Under the pieces are notes generated by a model. The model made no database searches. It was not told where the DNA came from and saw only the letters and a list, made by a program, of their open reading frames with translations. A DNA stretch of 40,796 nt, from assembly GCA_937935075.1 (NCBI GenBank), contig CALGYB010000072.1:1-40796 (forward strand), written 5' to 3'. The position numbers and the translations under genes are program-made. The DNA comes from an uncultured Roseiflexus sp. (GTDB taxonomy: Bacteria > Chloroflexota > Chloroflexia > Chloroflexales > Roseiflexaceae). Shown piece after piece: positions 25,324 to 34,381 of this stretch (positions are counted from its first letter, which is position 1; the number at the start of each line of letters is the position of its first letter).

Positions 25324-28300
25324 TCATCCCACCTTCGCAAGTTTGACCCTTGAGTCGTAGAAAACGGCGCTCCCGCCAACCAGATCGCTGAGCGTCACAT
25401 TACCGAGCACCGGATCGACCCGCATCGCGGCGTTGGCATGCACCCCGGCGGCGCGGCGCGGGTCTGCCGGAATGGTGACGCCATCAATCACGATATCGCT
25501 GGCGCCACTGGCGAAATGGCCCCAACCGAGCGGGAACGAGATTACGCCCGGGCGAATGCCTTCAATCACCTTGACCTTGCCAATCATTGGCTTGCGCGTG
25601 CCATTCTGCAGATCCCAGACGCCATCGGGGTTGCTGGCTGAGCTGATCCGCACACGGTCCCCGTTGCGTAAACCGAGCCGTTCGGCATCGACGCGGTTGA
25701 TCAAGATGGCGTTTTCCGGCATGAGCGCCAGCAGCCAGTAGTCGGCAATACCGCGCGCTTTGGCCATCATTGCCTCTTTGTAGGTGATCAGGTGCAGGTC
25801 ATAACCCTCGTCCACAACCGGTGTGCCGTCGGCAGCCAATCCAGCCGGGATGTAGGCAGGATACCCGATCAGATGTTCACCGGTCATCGAGTTGATCGTG
25901 CTTGCTGTCTTCTCCTGGTAGACGTTGATCTGTTTGGCGTAGGGATTGCCGGCGAGATTGCCCTTCCAGCCCTTTTCGTAAGCCTGATAGCGTCCGCCGC
26001 GATTAAGCACGTAGACGGTTTGGCGCCAGAGTTGCTCGTCATTGCCCACTGCTGCGCGCCACCTGGCTTCGTCGAACACGTGTGGCGGCAGGAAGCGGCG
26101 CGCGTGTCGGAAGATCGCCAGTTCGTTGTCATCAGCCGGCGGCACGCCGTCGCTGCCGTCTTCCTTCTCGCCAAAAGCGACATTCGCAACCAGTTTGAGG
26201 TAAAGATGTTCGGGTCGCGTGAAGGGGACGCCTTCGCCAAAGCCATCAGGACCGAAGCCGGGCAGGTTGAGCCGCTCGGCGATAGCGAGCACGAGCGCCT
26301 CGAAGCTGAGCGGAATCTCTTCGCCGAAGACCTTGACGGTCGGCCAGTCGGGCAGGCTGATCGCGGGTTGGCGAATGTTTTCCACCTTCCATGGCACATT
26401 AGGGTGCGATCCGTGGAACTCCCAGCGTTCGAGGAAGCTCAGGTCGGGAAAGATATAGTCGGCGTAGGCGCTGGTTTCACCGACCATAATGTCGCTCGTA
26501 ATAATGAGCGGGATCTTCTTGGGATTGGCCAGTATCTCGATCACCGTCTGCGCTGCCGGCAGCGCATAGTTGATCGCCGACATGTAGAACATCGCAACCT
26601 TAATCTGATACGGGTACGCATCGCCCATCGAGGGCACGTCTTCCTGATAGACATCGGTCGCAAGCGGGAACCATGGCCGCCGCGCCGGATAGCCGTCGAA
26701 CAGCGTCGATTTTTCGTAGGCGGTGTTGGTGCGCAGCAGGTCGATGCCAAATGGCGCGTTGGCGCCATTGTTCATCTTGTCAATCAGGAATGGGCCTTTT
26801 GCCTTGCCGCCCAGCCGGTCGTAGGTGGTAGGCTTGATCAGACCGCCACGATGGTCGAAATTACCGACGAGCGCATTCAACGTGTAAAAGGCGAAATTGG
26901 TGTAGAAGCCGTTGGTATGCTGTGACGCGCCGCGGTGGATGTCGGCGACGGCGCGGGCGCCGTGACTGGTGAATTCGCGCGCAACGACGATAATATCCTC
27001 GTCTTTCACATCGGCGATCGCCGCCCACTCTTCGATCGTATGCATGCTGGCTGCTTCATAGATAATCTGCAAGCCGCTCTTGACCCGAATGCCGTTGATC
27101 TCGGCGTCAACCAGCAGATCACCCATCACCGGCGCGGCTTCGGGGTTGTTCGGATCGATGGGAGTCGGGATGCCATTGACCAGCGCAACGAAGGGATCGA
27201 AGGCAAAGATCGCGCCATCGGCGGTGGCGTACTGTTTGCTCTTTTTCCCTTCAGCATTAATCGTTTCAACGACCGTTGTCAGACCGATTTCGCTGGCGCG
27301 GAGGAACTTGCCCGGTTTGCCATCTTTGATCTTGACCAACCAGACCGCGTTCGTCCAGCTCGGCTCGCCGATAGCGGCGGCGGCGGCTTTGTTGGCGGCG
27401 GCGAGAAAGGCGGCATTGTAGCGTCGTTGCTCGATAATCCAGCGGATCATCCCCATCACAAAAGCAGCGTCGGTTCCCGGCTTGATCGGGATCCACTTCC
27501 ACGCCTTGCTGGCCAGTTTGCTCAGACGCGGGTCGAGCACAACGTACCGCATCCGGTTGTTGATCACCCCCTGCGTAATACGCGGTGATTGCGGCGTGGG
27601 ACCATAGTTGGCCTCGAAATGATTGGTTCCGGCAAAGAGCACGAACTCGGCGTTACCCAGATCGGCCTGCCAGTAGAACTTCTGGCCGCCGGTGAATTTG
27701 CCGGTGGACGGATCGAATTGTTCGCTCATCGCCTTGCCGGTGAAGTAGAGCGAACCCTGGCAGATGGTGGTATGGCCGTTGGCATTGACCGAGCCGAAAC
27801 CGCTCTTGACGAACCGCTGCACGAGATCGCCGCGTCCGTTCTTCAAGCGACCCCACACGAAGGCAAATTGGTTGTTCTTTGGTCCCAAATCGGGATGATC
27901 CGGATCGATCAACACGTCGAGATGCTCGGCAAAATCACGCTTGAACTGCTCGACAAGCGCGGGCTTCTCTTCGGGCTTAGCCGCGAGAATGTCGTTCACT
28001 GCGGCAGCCATCGCTTTGGCCAGCTTCGCATCTTTGAGCGCGTACAGCGCGCGCAACCCTTCCACCGGACCTTCACCAAACAGGTCGCCGCCTTCGACAA
28101 TCTCCGTGATCGCCTGATCGAAATCGATGGTCATCCATTGGCCAGCCCCGCGTGGCGTGCCCGGCTTGCGCTTGAGAACGCGCATCAACCGGTACGGATC
28201 GTAGGCCGTCTGGATACCGGCCTGCCCCTTGGGGCAGAGCGCGCCATCGACTGTTCCGCTGGCGCTGATCGGGGTACTGTAGGGCAACGGCGGCTCCATT

Positions 28301-28578
28301 GTCCAGGGGCTGTAGGGATTGCCTTCAAGCTTGGCAGCCACGCCGTCGATCAACTTGACCTTGAGGCCACAGCCGGTATTGCACTGCAAGCAGACGGTCT
28401 GAATCGAGTTGGCGGGATCGACCAGCGGTATGTCGATCGGTTCGCTGCGCGCGAGGCTGGCGAGCGGACCACAGCCGGCCAATGCTGCGCTGCCGCCGAG
28501 CAGAGCCGAGACCTTGAGGAAATTACGCCGGTTGATGCCGGCGCCGGTTGGCGTTGGGGCGTCGTACTGTCGTTTCAT
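25324..28578 (-). CDS. ttrA: Molybdopterin oxidoreductase catalytic subunit, tetrathionate reductase (TtrA)-like
   Basis: A 1084-residue DMSO-reductase-family catalytic subunit exported folded: Tat motif NRRNFLK (16-22), hydrophobic stretch and a lipobox-like LAGC (33-36). Residues Cys63, Cys66, Cys70 and Cys115 bind the [4Fe-4S] cluster (C-x2-C-x3-C...C). The likely Mo ligand is Cys273 in GHTTICQG. Its length exceeds PsrA and PhsA (~750) and ArrA (~850) and is close to TtrA (~1020). The segment DPDHPDLGPKNNQF (225-238), before the Mo-ligand region, also fits TtrA-like proteins as I recall them. It would reduce tetrathionate or another sulfur or metalloid oxyanion at the outer face of the membrane. 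Last gene of an FeS-NrfD-Mo operon (order B-C-A, as in ttrBCA). Arsenate or polysulfide reduction cannot be excluded. Confidence 0.8.
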   Translation of the reverse strand: MKRQYDAPTPTGAGINRRNFLKVSALLGGSAALAGCGPLASLARSEPIDIPLVDPANSIQTVCLQCNTGCGLKVKLIDGVAAKLEGNPYSPWTMEPPLPYSTPISASGTVDGALCPKGQAGIQTAYDPYRLMRVLKRKPGTPRGAGQWMTIDFDQAITEIVEGGDLFGEGPVEGLRALYALKDAKLAKAMAAAVNDILAAKPEEKPALVEQFKRDFAEHLDVLIDPDHPDLGPKNNQFAFVWGRLKNGRGDLVQRFVKSGFGSVNANGHTTICQGSLYFTGKAMSEQFDPSTGKFTGGQKFYWQADLGNAEFVLFAGTNHFEANYGPTPQSPRITQGVINNRMRYVVLDPRLSKLASKAWKWIPIKPGTDAAFVMGMIRWIIEQRRYNAAFLAAANKAAAAAIGEPSWTNAVWLVKIKDGKPGKFLRASEIGLTTVVETINAEGKKSKQYATADGAIFAFDPFVALVNGIPTPIDPNNPEAAPVMGDLLVDAEINGIRVKSGLQIIYEAASMHTIEEWAAIADVKDEDIIVVAREFTSHGARAVADIHRGASQHTNGFYTNFAFYTLNALVGNFDHRGGLIKPTTYDRLGGKAKGPFLIDKMNNGANAPFGIDLLRTNTAYEKSTLFDGYPARRPWFPLATDVYQEDVPSMGDAYPYQIKVAMFYMSAINYALPAAQTVIEILANPKKIPLIITSDIMVGETSAYADYIFPDLSFLERWEFHGSHPNVPWKVENIRQPAISLPDWPTVKVFGEEIPLSFEALVLAIAERLNLPGFGPDGFGEGVPFTRPEHLYLKLVANVAFGEKEDGSDGVPPADDNELAIFRHARRFLPPHVFDEARWRAAVGNDEQLWRQTVYVLNRGGRYQAYEKGWKGNLAGNPYAKQINVYQEKTASTINSMTGEHLIGYPAYIPAGLAADGTPVVDEGYDLHLITYKEAMMAKARGIADYWLLALMPENAILINRVDAERLGLRNGDRVRISSASNPDGVWDLQNGTRKPMIGKVKVIEGIRPGVISFPLGWGHFASGASDIVIDGVTIPADPRRAAGVHANAAMRVDPVLGNVTLSDLVGGSAVFYDSRVKLAKVG

Positions 28579-28621
28579 ATCAACACTCCTGTCGTGGACA
28601 CAGGTGTTCCTTCGCTATCGG

Positions 28622-29764
28622 TTAATCGGACGTGCCGGCAGATTCGGCCGGACGGGCGAAGAGCGGCAAGCGATCGGCGCCTGCGACGAATCCAATGGTG
28701 ACGGCGCCGACAATCCCAGCGGTCACTGCCCATTCCATCAAGCTAGGGCTATACGTAAAGCTCAGGTGCGGACCCTGGAAGGCGTCGCCCAGACCTTGCA
28801 GTTCGGGCAAGCTGAGCGCCGGGAAGATGATGTTAGCGCGGGCAACGGCTAACCCCAGCAGGACGCAGACGCCCATCAGACCGGTGACAAAGCTGTTGCG
28901 CCCTGGCGACATCGTGAGCACGATCAGCGGCAGGAGCATACCGAGACCGATTTGCAACAACCAGAAGGCCCAACCGTAGGGTCCGAACAGCACCAAATTG
29001 ATCGCCTCTGCGCCATGACTGCTATTCTGGTAGAGCGCCTGCGAAACGTCAGTCCAGAGATAGTACCCTTTGACCAGCAGCAACACCACTAGCGCCAATC
29101 CCAGCACCTGCAACTGCTGTGCGCGGCGCGGGTCGCGCGACGGGCCAAACCAGCCGATGGCGATCAACATCAGGGCGACGCCGGAGGTCAGGTTGAAGAT
29201 GGGAAATTGAGCCGGCAAGTTGCTGACATGCCAGCTGACCCGGTTCTGGTTGACGCCGAGCAGGGCGCCGATACCGCCGCTGAGGAAGATCGCCAGCACC
29301 AGACCAACCACCATCACCGGTTTCAGCCAGCGTGATGGCTGAGGACGGAAGCTGAGCCAGAGGCTCACGATCACGATGAGGAGAAAGATGGTATACCCCC
29401 AGACCAGTTGCGCCATCACCGCCCCAAAATTGGGCTGGACGTAGACCTTCCAGATCCGGGTCATATGACCAAGATCGAGACCGATGGCGGCGAGACCAGC
29501 CGGCAGGGTGACCAATGAACCCCACAGCGCCATACGGCCGCTGCCGCGGAAGAGCGGCAACTCGAACAAGAGATCGAGAGTCGCCAGCATAAAAGCGCCG
29601 GTAGCAATGCCGGCAAAGAACATATAGAGCGCCACCCACAGCCCCCATACCACATACGAGCCGTAGTTGGCGTTCATATGCCCGTAGACAAACCGGTCGT
29701 ACACTCCCCACAGGCCAATGAGCAGGCCAAGGGCGCCAGCTACATAGAGGAGTCGGTTCAGCAT
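28622..29764 (-). CDS. ttrC: NrfD/PsrC-type quinone-reactive membrane subunit (TtrC-like)
   Basis: A 380-residue integral membrane protein of the NrfD family with about nine hydrophobic segments, starting with LLYVAGALGLLIGLWGVYDR. It anchors the complex and exchanges electrons with the menaquinone pool. No heme ligand pattern is apparent, as expected. The start is ATG 29764, where GAGGAG lies 7 bases upstream. The in-frame GTG at 29779, which overlaps the ttrB stop, would put the ribosome site inside the gene. The gap to ttrB is 11 bases and to ttrA 43 bases. It transfers electrons between quinol and the four clusters of the FeS subunit. Confidence 0.88.
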   Translation of the reverse strand: MLNRLLYVAGALGLLIGLWGVYDRFVYGHMNANYGSYVVWGLWVALYMFFAGIATGAFMLATLDLLFELPLFRGSGRMALWGSLVTLPAGLAAIGLDLGHMTRIWKVYVQPNFGAVMAQLVWGYTIFLLIVIVSLWLSFRPQPSRWLKPVMVVGLVLAIFLSGGIGALLGVNQNRVSWHVSNLPAQFPIFNLTSGVALMLIAIGWFGPSRDPRRAQQLQVLGLALVVLLLVKGYYLWTDVSQALYQNSSHGAEAINLVLFGPYGWAFWLLQIGLGMLLPLIVLTMSPGRNSFVTGLMGVCVLLGLAVARANIIFPALSLPELQGLGDAFQGPHLSFTYSPSLMEWAVTAGIVGAVTIGFVAGADRLPLFARPAESAGTSD

Positions 29765-29775
29765 AGGTCTGCTCC

Positions 29776-30732
29776 TCACAGCAAATAATAGACACGCGGC
29801 TCAGTGCCGAGTTCTTCCTTCAACCGGATCACGTTCGGCTTCACAATCAATTCGCTCACAAGGCTTTCGGGATCGTTAGCGTCGCCAAAGAAGGTCGCGC
29901 GCCCGATGCACGTCGTCACACAGGCCGGCAATTCGCCATTCAGCACACGGTGCATGCAGAAGTTGCATTTGCGCACATTCCCAACCGGCGAATCGTGCGG
30001 ATCGCGGCGAGCGTGCGGCTTACCGTACTCAAAGGTACTCACTTGCTCGTAACTTGCCGCCTGATCGGCGCCAAGCATCGCGCCGGAGCTGGTTGTATTG
30101 GCGGTGTAGGTGTAGCCAAAGTCGAAGGTGCGGGCGCCGTAGGGGCAAGCGGTGATACAAGCGCGACAGCCAATACACTGCTCATAATCAACCGCGACAA
30201 CCCCGTGCTCGTTGGTGTACGTGGCCGAAACCGGGCAGACGCTCGTGCAAGGCGGGTTGTCACACTGCATACAGGGTCGGGGAACAAACCGGCGACTTAC
30301 ATGTGGATACCGTCCGGTCTCTTCTTCCAGCACCGGACGATAGACAACCCCGGGAGGCAGTTTGTTTTCGGCGACGCAGGCGATTGTGCAGCCGTGGCAG
30401 CCGATGCAGGCGCGCAGGTCAATCACCATGACCCAGCGTCGTTCGGCGACCGGCTTGCTCAGCGCGCGCAGCAGATCGGCGCGCATCCGTTCGAGATGAT
30501 CAACCGGCGTCCCACTGATGTTAGCAGCGCGCAAACGAGCGATTTCGGCTTCGTAAGCAGCGAGCGCCTCTTCGGGGGTCAAAACATTGATCGCTCCCTT
30601 GGGCGCCTCCGTCGCTGGATGCGGCGCCGCTTTTACCGCAGCGGCTGCAAGCGCGCCAGCGCCAGCCATCAGTGCGCCAAGCACGCCGCGCCGGCTGACC
30701 GGGGTGAGTGGAATGGTAGGTTGCCGAGACAT
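29776..30732 (-). CDS. ttrB: Tat-exported four-cluster ferredoxin subunit (TtrB/PsrB-like)
   Basis: A 318-residue electron-transfer subunit with 16 cysteines in four [4Fe-4S] motifs: C109/112/115/119, C154/157/162/166, C186/189/192/196 and C256/259/271/275. A Tat signal is present (SRRGVLGAL at 13-21, then an alanine-rich hydrophobic stretch). A ~60-residue helical insert (about 45-100) precedes the first cluster and makes the protein longer than typical TtrB or PsrB (~240). It links the NrfD subunit with the Mo subunit. Ribosome site GAGGAG before ATG 30732. First gene of the operon; a 21-bp palindrome lies 99-119 bases upstream of the start. Confidence 0.9.
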   Translation of the reverse strand: MSRQPTIPLTPVSRRGVLGALMAGAGALAAAAVKAAPHPATEAPKGAINVLTPEEALAAYEAEIARLRAANISGTPVDHLERMRADLLRALSKPVAERRWVMVIDLRACIGCHGCTIACVAENKLPPGVVYRPVLEEETGRYPHVSRRFVPRPCMQCDNPPCTSVCPVSATYTNEHGVVAVDYEQCIGCRACITACPYGARTFDFGYTYTANTTSSGAMLGADQAASYEQVSTFEYGKPHARRDPHDSPVGNVRKCNFCMHRVLNGELPACVTTCIGRATFFGDANDPESLVSELIVKPNVIRLKEELGTEPRVYYLL

Positions 30733-31200
30733 AGGCTAAGCTCCTCGGAATCAGCAGAGTACTGCCAGCCTTACTGTACGGCGTTTATTGTGCTAGCGGT
30801 AGCAGGAAAAATGCGGCGCCGCCGGTGCGGTTGTCAGAGTTTTCCTGACAAAGGGAGGTAATACTAACCTGCGGTCAGTCAAACAAGATGTTCGCGCGTT
30901 CGTTGTGCAAGGCGTAACGTGCAACGTGCAGCGGCAGACGTGTCGTGGACGCATGACTGCGCCCTGGCATCAGCAGCCCCAGGGGGGCTTGCACGTGCGG
31001 TGCGTGCGGTGCGCGCCGTCGAACTGCGTGCGGTGAGCATCGTCGAATCGCGTCCTCAGCGAGGGTTTTCGCCCGCAGCGTCCCAGCAGTATGGCACGAA
31101 TGACCGCGCATGAGTATTACTCGTCCGATTTCAGGGTGAGACATGGTTCGCCCATATCACAGAGCGCGCACGGGTTTGCAGGGGCGGGCAACCACATACG
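30733..31200. other. Control region between response regulator gene and reductase operon
   Basis: About 470 bases with no credible gene. It includes the palindrome at 30831-30851 and, further on, GTGCGGTGC-type direct repeats near 30995-31035. The promoter of the reductase operon (minus strand) must lie between roughly 30733 and 30900; I find no good sigma-70 box pair. Confidence 0.6.
30831..30851. promoter_or_regulatory. Candidate operator TTGTCAG-N7-CTGACAA
   Basis: Perfect 7-base inverted arms separated by AGTTTTC, 99-119 bases upstream of ttrB. Size and symmetry suit a dimeric two-component response regulator, and the NarL-type regulator gene next door is the obvious candidate. No other copy is seen in the window. 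Confidence 0.5.
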
Positions 31201-31848
31201 CTACGCCGGGGTCAGCAGGTTGTGATCGAGCGCAAACTGCACAAGCGCAGCGCGCGAACGCAACCCGAGTTTCTCCATACCGCGGGTGCGGTACGTCTCG
31301 ACCGTTTTGGGGCTAAGGTTCAGCTGAGCCGCAATCTCGGCGGCGGTGTATCCACGCGCCACCAGCGCCAGCACCTCTCGTTCGCGCTCGCTAAGACTTT
31401 CCCACGGGCTAACTGGCGGCGTTTGCGGCAAGAGATCTTCGAGCAAGCGACGGGTGAGGGCGGGATGGATGTACATTTCACCGCGTAACACAGCGCGGAT
31501 CGCTGCAATCAACTCGGCGTCGGCGGCCCGCTTCAGAACATAGCCGTGCGCGCCGGCAGCCAGCGCCTGCCGCACATAGCCCTCATCGTCGTGCATCGTG
31601 AGCACCAGAATACGCGCGTGCGGCGCTGCGGCGCGCAATGATGGGATCGCAGCCAGCCCGCTGCCATTGGTCAGGCTGAGGTCGAGCAAGATCAAGTCAG
31701 GTTGCAGCGCAGCGACTTGCATCGCCGCCGTGCGTGAATCTTCGGCCTCGCCAACCACGTGCAGATCAGATTGCGCATCGAGCAACAAGCGTAATCCGGC
31801 ACGCAACACGGCGTGATCATCGACCAACAGAATACGGTTCACAGGCAT
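31201..31848 (-). CDS. NarL/FixJ-type response regulator (TtrR-like)
   Basis: A 215-residue regulator. The receiver domain (1-120) has the acidic pair Asp10/Asp11, phosphoacceptor Asp56 (LLDLSL), Thr84 in VLTMHD and Lys105 in GYVLKR. The LuxR/GerE helix-turn-helix (about 148-208) reads LSEREREVLALVARGYTAAE and then SPKTVETYR. It overlaps the end of the kinase gene by 32 bases, so the two are made together. Position beside the reductase operon suggests it controls that operon, as TtrR does in enterobacteria. Confidence 0.92.
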   Translation of the reverse strand: MPVNRILLVDDHAVLRAGLRLLLDAQSDLHVVGEAEDSRTAAMQVAALQPDLILLDLSLTNGSGLAAIPSLRAAAPHARILVLTMHDDEGYVRQALAAGAHGYVLKRAADAELIAAIRAVLRGEMYIHPALTRRLLEDLLPQTPPVSPWESLSEREREVLALVARGYTAAEIAAQLNLSPKTVETYRTRGMEKLGLRSRAALVQFALDHNLLTPA

Positions 31849-33301
31849 AGGATTCCTCGGCTGATGCTAGCAAGGGAAATTCGACATACAGCGTCGTGCC
31901 GTTGCCCGGGGCCGACTCGATGATCAGATGACCATTCAACAACGCTGCCCGCTCGCGGATCCCGTTCAGGCCGAGATCACCATCGCCACGCAGAGCAGCC
32001 GGATCGAACCCACAGCCATTATCTTCAATAATCGCGCGCAACCGGCCATCACGCCGCTCGATCACAATACTGGCAGTGGTCGCGTGAGCATGACGGATGA
32101 CATTGGTCAGCGCCTCTTGCACGATCCGGTAGAGTGCGGTTTCGAGCGCCGGATCGAGCCGTTCGCCGTTTAAGTCGGGCATTGCGAGATCGATCGTCAA
32201 TCCGCTCCGAGCGCGGCAATCGGCAACGTAGCGTTGAATAGCGGCAGCCAGCCCTAAATCGTCGAGGACGCTGGGACGCAATTGGCGGGCGAGTGCATGC
32301 AAGTCATGCAACACCTGCCCGACTATCCCGCGCAGATCGTCAACCTGCCGTCTCAGATCAGGCGAGCGGTGGCGGTCGGCGAGCGAACGCAATCCGATCA
32401 GCAGCGAAGTGAGCGCCTGGCTCGTGCTATCGTGGAGTTCGCGGGCAATCCGCTTCCGCTCCTCTTCTTGGGCAGCAATGATCCGGGTCACATACTGCGC
32501 CCGCATCTGCTCGCGCTCGGCCCGTTCGCGTTCGGCTTGAGCCAGCGCATCACTCATCGCATTAAGGGCATCAGTCAGCGCGCCTATCTCATCATCGGCC
32601 CAACGCTGTGCACGCCGGCTAAAATCGCCGCCGGTCACCGCTTTGGTCAGCTCAACCAACTGCAAGATCGGGCGGGTGAGGATCCACGTCAGCAACGCGG
32701 CAGCAGTGATCCCAATCGCCGCAGCCATAATAGTCGTAATCAACAACTGACTGGTCACCGCAGCGACTGTCTGCTCGCGGGCGGCTAATGATAAGCCGAC
32801 GCGGGCGACACCGGCGCGACCATCGAAGATCGGCACCGCAGTATCCCAAACATCGCCTTCATCGGTGGCTAACAACACACTGCGGTGATGTTCATTCGAT
32901 GTCACGATATTGGCATCGTACAATCCCGCCGGGAAGCCGGCGCCGAATGTATGAGCGATGATCGCACCTTCAGAGTCGATCACGAACGCATAGCGCAGAT
33001 CAGGATTATTGGCTTGTGTGTCGCGTAACAGGCGGAACAGGCCGTAGTAATCGCGCATCAGTGTGAGATCGGTCGCGCGTGCTGCCACATCACGCGCCAC
33101 TGCGACCGAGTGTTCGCGGGCTTGAGTCGTGAGGGTTTGGTCGAGTAACAGCCGCACTTCAATGGTCGCTGCTACTCCCATTAACACCACCAACCCCAGC
33201 ACGATCCCAAGGATCTTGGCCCGGATGTTGACGGCGCCAATCACCTGCCAGATTGCAGTCGCCCATCGTTTCAGCCGATGTGATACACGCATGGTATTCA
33301 T
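31817..33301 (-). CDS. NarX-type sensor histidine kinase with periplasmic sensor and HAMP domain
   Basis: A 494-residue membrane kinase. TM1 is about 28-46, a periplasmic Cache-like domain spans 50-184 (RDYYGLFRLLRDTQANNPDLRY region), TM2 about 185-207, HAMP about 208-262. The HisKA_3 dimerisation domain holds phosphoacceptor His290 in ELHDSTSQAL. The HATPase domain ends the protein (DNGCGFD, LGLNGIRERA, GNGTTLYVEFPL). Its ATG overlaps the stop of the binding-protein gene by 4 bases and its end overlaps the regulator gene. TtrS of enterobacteria carries a PhnD-like sensor fused to the kinase; here that module is a separate upstream gene, and the kinase has its own sensor domain. Confidence 0.92.
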   Translation of the reverse strand: MNTMRVSHRLKRWATAIWQVIGAVNIRAKILGIVLGLVVLMGVAATIEVRLLLDQTLTTQAREHSVAVARDVAARATDLTLMRDYYGLFRLLRDTQANNPDLRYAFVIDSEGAIIAHTFGAGFPAGLYDANIVTSNEHHRSVLLATDEGDVWDTAVPIFDGRAGVARVGLSLAAREQTVAAVTSQLLITTIMAAAIGITAAALLTWILTRPILQLVELTKAVTGGDFSRRAQRWADDEIGALTDALNAMSDALAQAERERAEREQMRAQYVTRIIAAQEEERKRIARELHDSTSQALTSLLIGLRSLADRHRSPDLRRQVDDLRGIVGQVLHDLHALARQLRPSVLDDLGLAAAIQRYVADCRARSGLTIDLAMPDLNGERLDPALETALYRIVQEALTNVIRHAHATTASIVIERRDGRLRAIIEDNGCGFDPAALRGDGDLGLNGIRERAALLNGHLIIESAPGNGTTLYVEFPLLASAEESYACEPYSVGR

Positions 33302-34221
33302 GGCGACAACTGACCTATCCGAGACCGTAAGAGCCGCGCGCTCGCGTAAGCAGCGTCATCAATCATGACAAACCGGTCAATACCAAGCGCCGCCAGCGCC
33401 TGTTGCGCTAGCGGCGATGGATCATCGGCCATGCCAAGCAGGATATTCTGCAACTCGGCGCGTAACTGCGGGCGCACACCCGGCCCTACCACTACCGGCG
33501 GAACGCCGAACGGCGGTGAGGTGTGGATGGCCTTCACTTTAGCAGCCAATGTCGGATCGCGCGCCAGCGCAAAATCGAACACAAGGCTATCGACCGCTGC
33601 GCCGTCAGCCAGCCCGTTCGCCACTGCTTCGATTGCTTTGTCGTGGCTGTAGGTAAAGAAGATGTCGTAAAAAAAGGTTTCCGGCTCTTCCCCCAACTCG
33701 CGCACCAGCGCCGTGGGGTAGACCCGCCCGCTAAACGAGGTCGGGTCGGTGAAGGCAAAGACCTTGCCGCGCAGATCGGCCATCGTTTGGGCAGGGCTGT
33801 TTGCCGGTACAATCAACAGTGAATGATAGGTTGTCGCCCCATTGACTTGCGGCGCAACCAGCAAGCTCATCCCGTAGCGGTCGCGGCCATCGATATAGGC
33901 GCTGGTGCAGACAAAGGCCACATCGACTTCGTTGCGCCCGATCAGCTCGTTGGTTTCGGTATAGGTGCGGCGCTGCACTAATACCACCTGCCGTCCTAGC
34001 CGCGCACCGAGATAATCGAGCAGCGGCTGATAGCTCTGCACGGCGCCCTGTGGCGAAATCACCGATGCCACCGATACTCGCAGCGGCGGCGACGTGACCG
34101 GCGTTGGCATTGGTAACGGCTGCAAGTCGTTGAGCCGGATGCTCGTCGTGGGCGCCGGTGATGCGCCGCACGCAGCGAGCATAAAGATGGTGAAAACGAT
34201 AAGGCTGAGACGCTGTGCCAT
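33298..34221 (-). CDS. PhnD-type periplasmic binding lipoprotein, putative sensor component
   Basis: A 307-residue lipoprotein: hydrophobic signal (5-16) with lipobox MLAAC (Cys18), then a type 2 periplasmic-binding domain of the PhnD/AioX family (LRVSVASVISPQGAVQSYQP, later RNEVDVAFVCTSAYIDGR and VFAFTDPTSFSGRVYPTAL). No ABC permease or ATPase is nearby. Instead it overlaps a kinase gene by 4 bases. Proteins of this family sense arsenite (AioX) in three-component systems and form the sensor half of TtrS. I therefore infer a sensor, not a transport function. The ligand is unknown; an oxyanion is likely. Confidence 0.85.
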   Translation of the reverse strand: MAQRLSLIVFTIFMLAACGASPAPTTSIRLNDLQPLPMPTPVTSPPLRVSVASVISPQGAVQSYQPLLDYLGARLGRQVVLVQRRTYTETNELIGRNEVDVAFVCTSAYIDGRDRYGMSLLVAPQVNGATTYHSLLIVPANSPAQTMADLRGKVFAFTDPTSFSGRVYPTALVRELGEEPETFFYDIFFTYSHDKAIEAVANGLADGAAVDSLVFDFALARDPTLAAKVKAIHTSPPFGVPPVVVGPGVRPQLRAELQNILLGMADDPSPLAQQALAALGIDRFVMIDDAAYASARLLRSRIGQLSP

Positions 34222-34279
34222 AGATATCGTTATTGCCTTTGCTCATTCTCAAGATAACCACACGAGACATGCCAGAGGC

Positions 34280-34308
34280 ATTATAGATTTTGTCCGTCAT
34301 CTACCGGT
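34280..34308 (-). promoter_or_regulatory. Candidate activator-dependent promoter of the sensor operon
   Basis: On the minus strand a perfect TATAAT (34280-34285) stands 17 bases from ACCGGT (34303-34308), which is a poor -35 box but part of a direct repeat (second ACCGGT at 34314-34319, one helical turn away). A perfect -10 with a repeat in place of the -35 suggests control by an activator bound there. Transcription would start near 34273. Confidence 0.6.
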
Positions 34309-34381
34309 ACGTGACCGGTGCGAACCTTAATCTATGTGACGGAAAGATCATATCACGCAGTGCGTCAGGATACCAGAAAGA

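Noticed and set aside
25324-30732. Alternative complex III (act) operon
   Set aside because: The multiheme cytochromes, second NrfD and ActB-type fusion expected for act are absent; the operon has only FeS, NrfD and Mo subunits.
33298-34221. PhnD-like protein as part of a phosphonate or phosphate ABC transporter
   Set aside because: No permease or ATPase gene is adjacent; it overlaps a kinase gene, which fits sensing.
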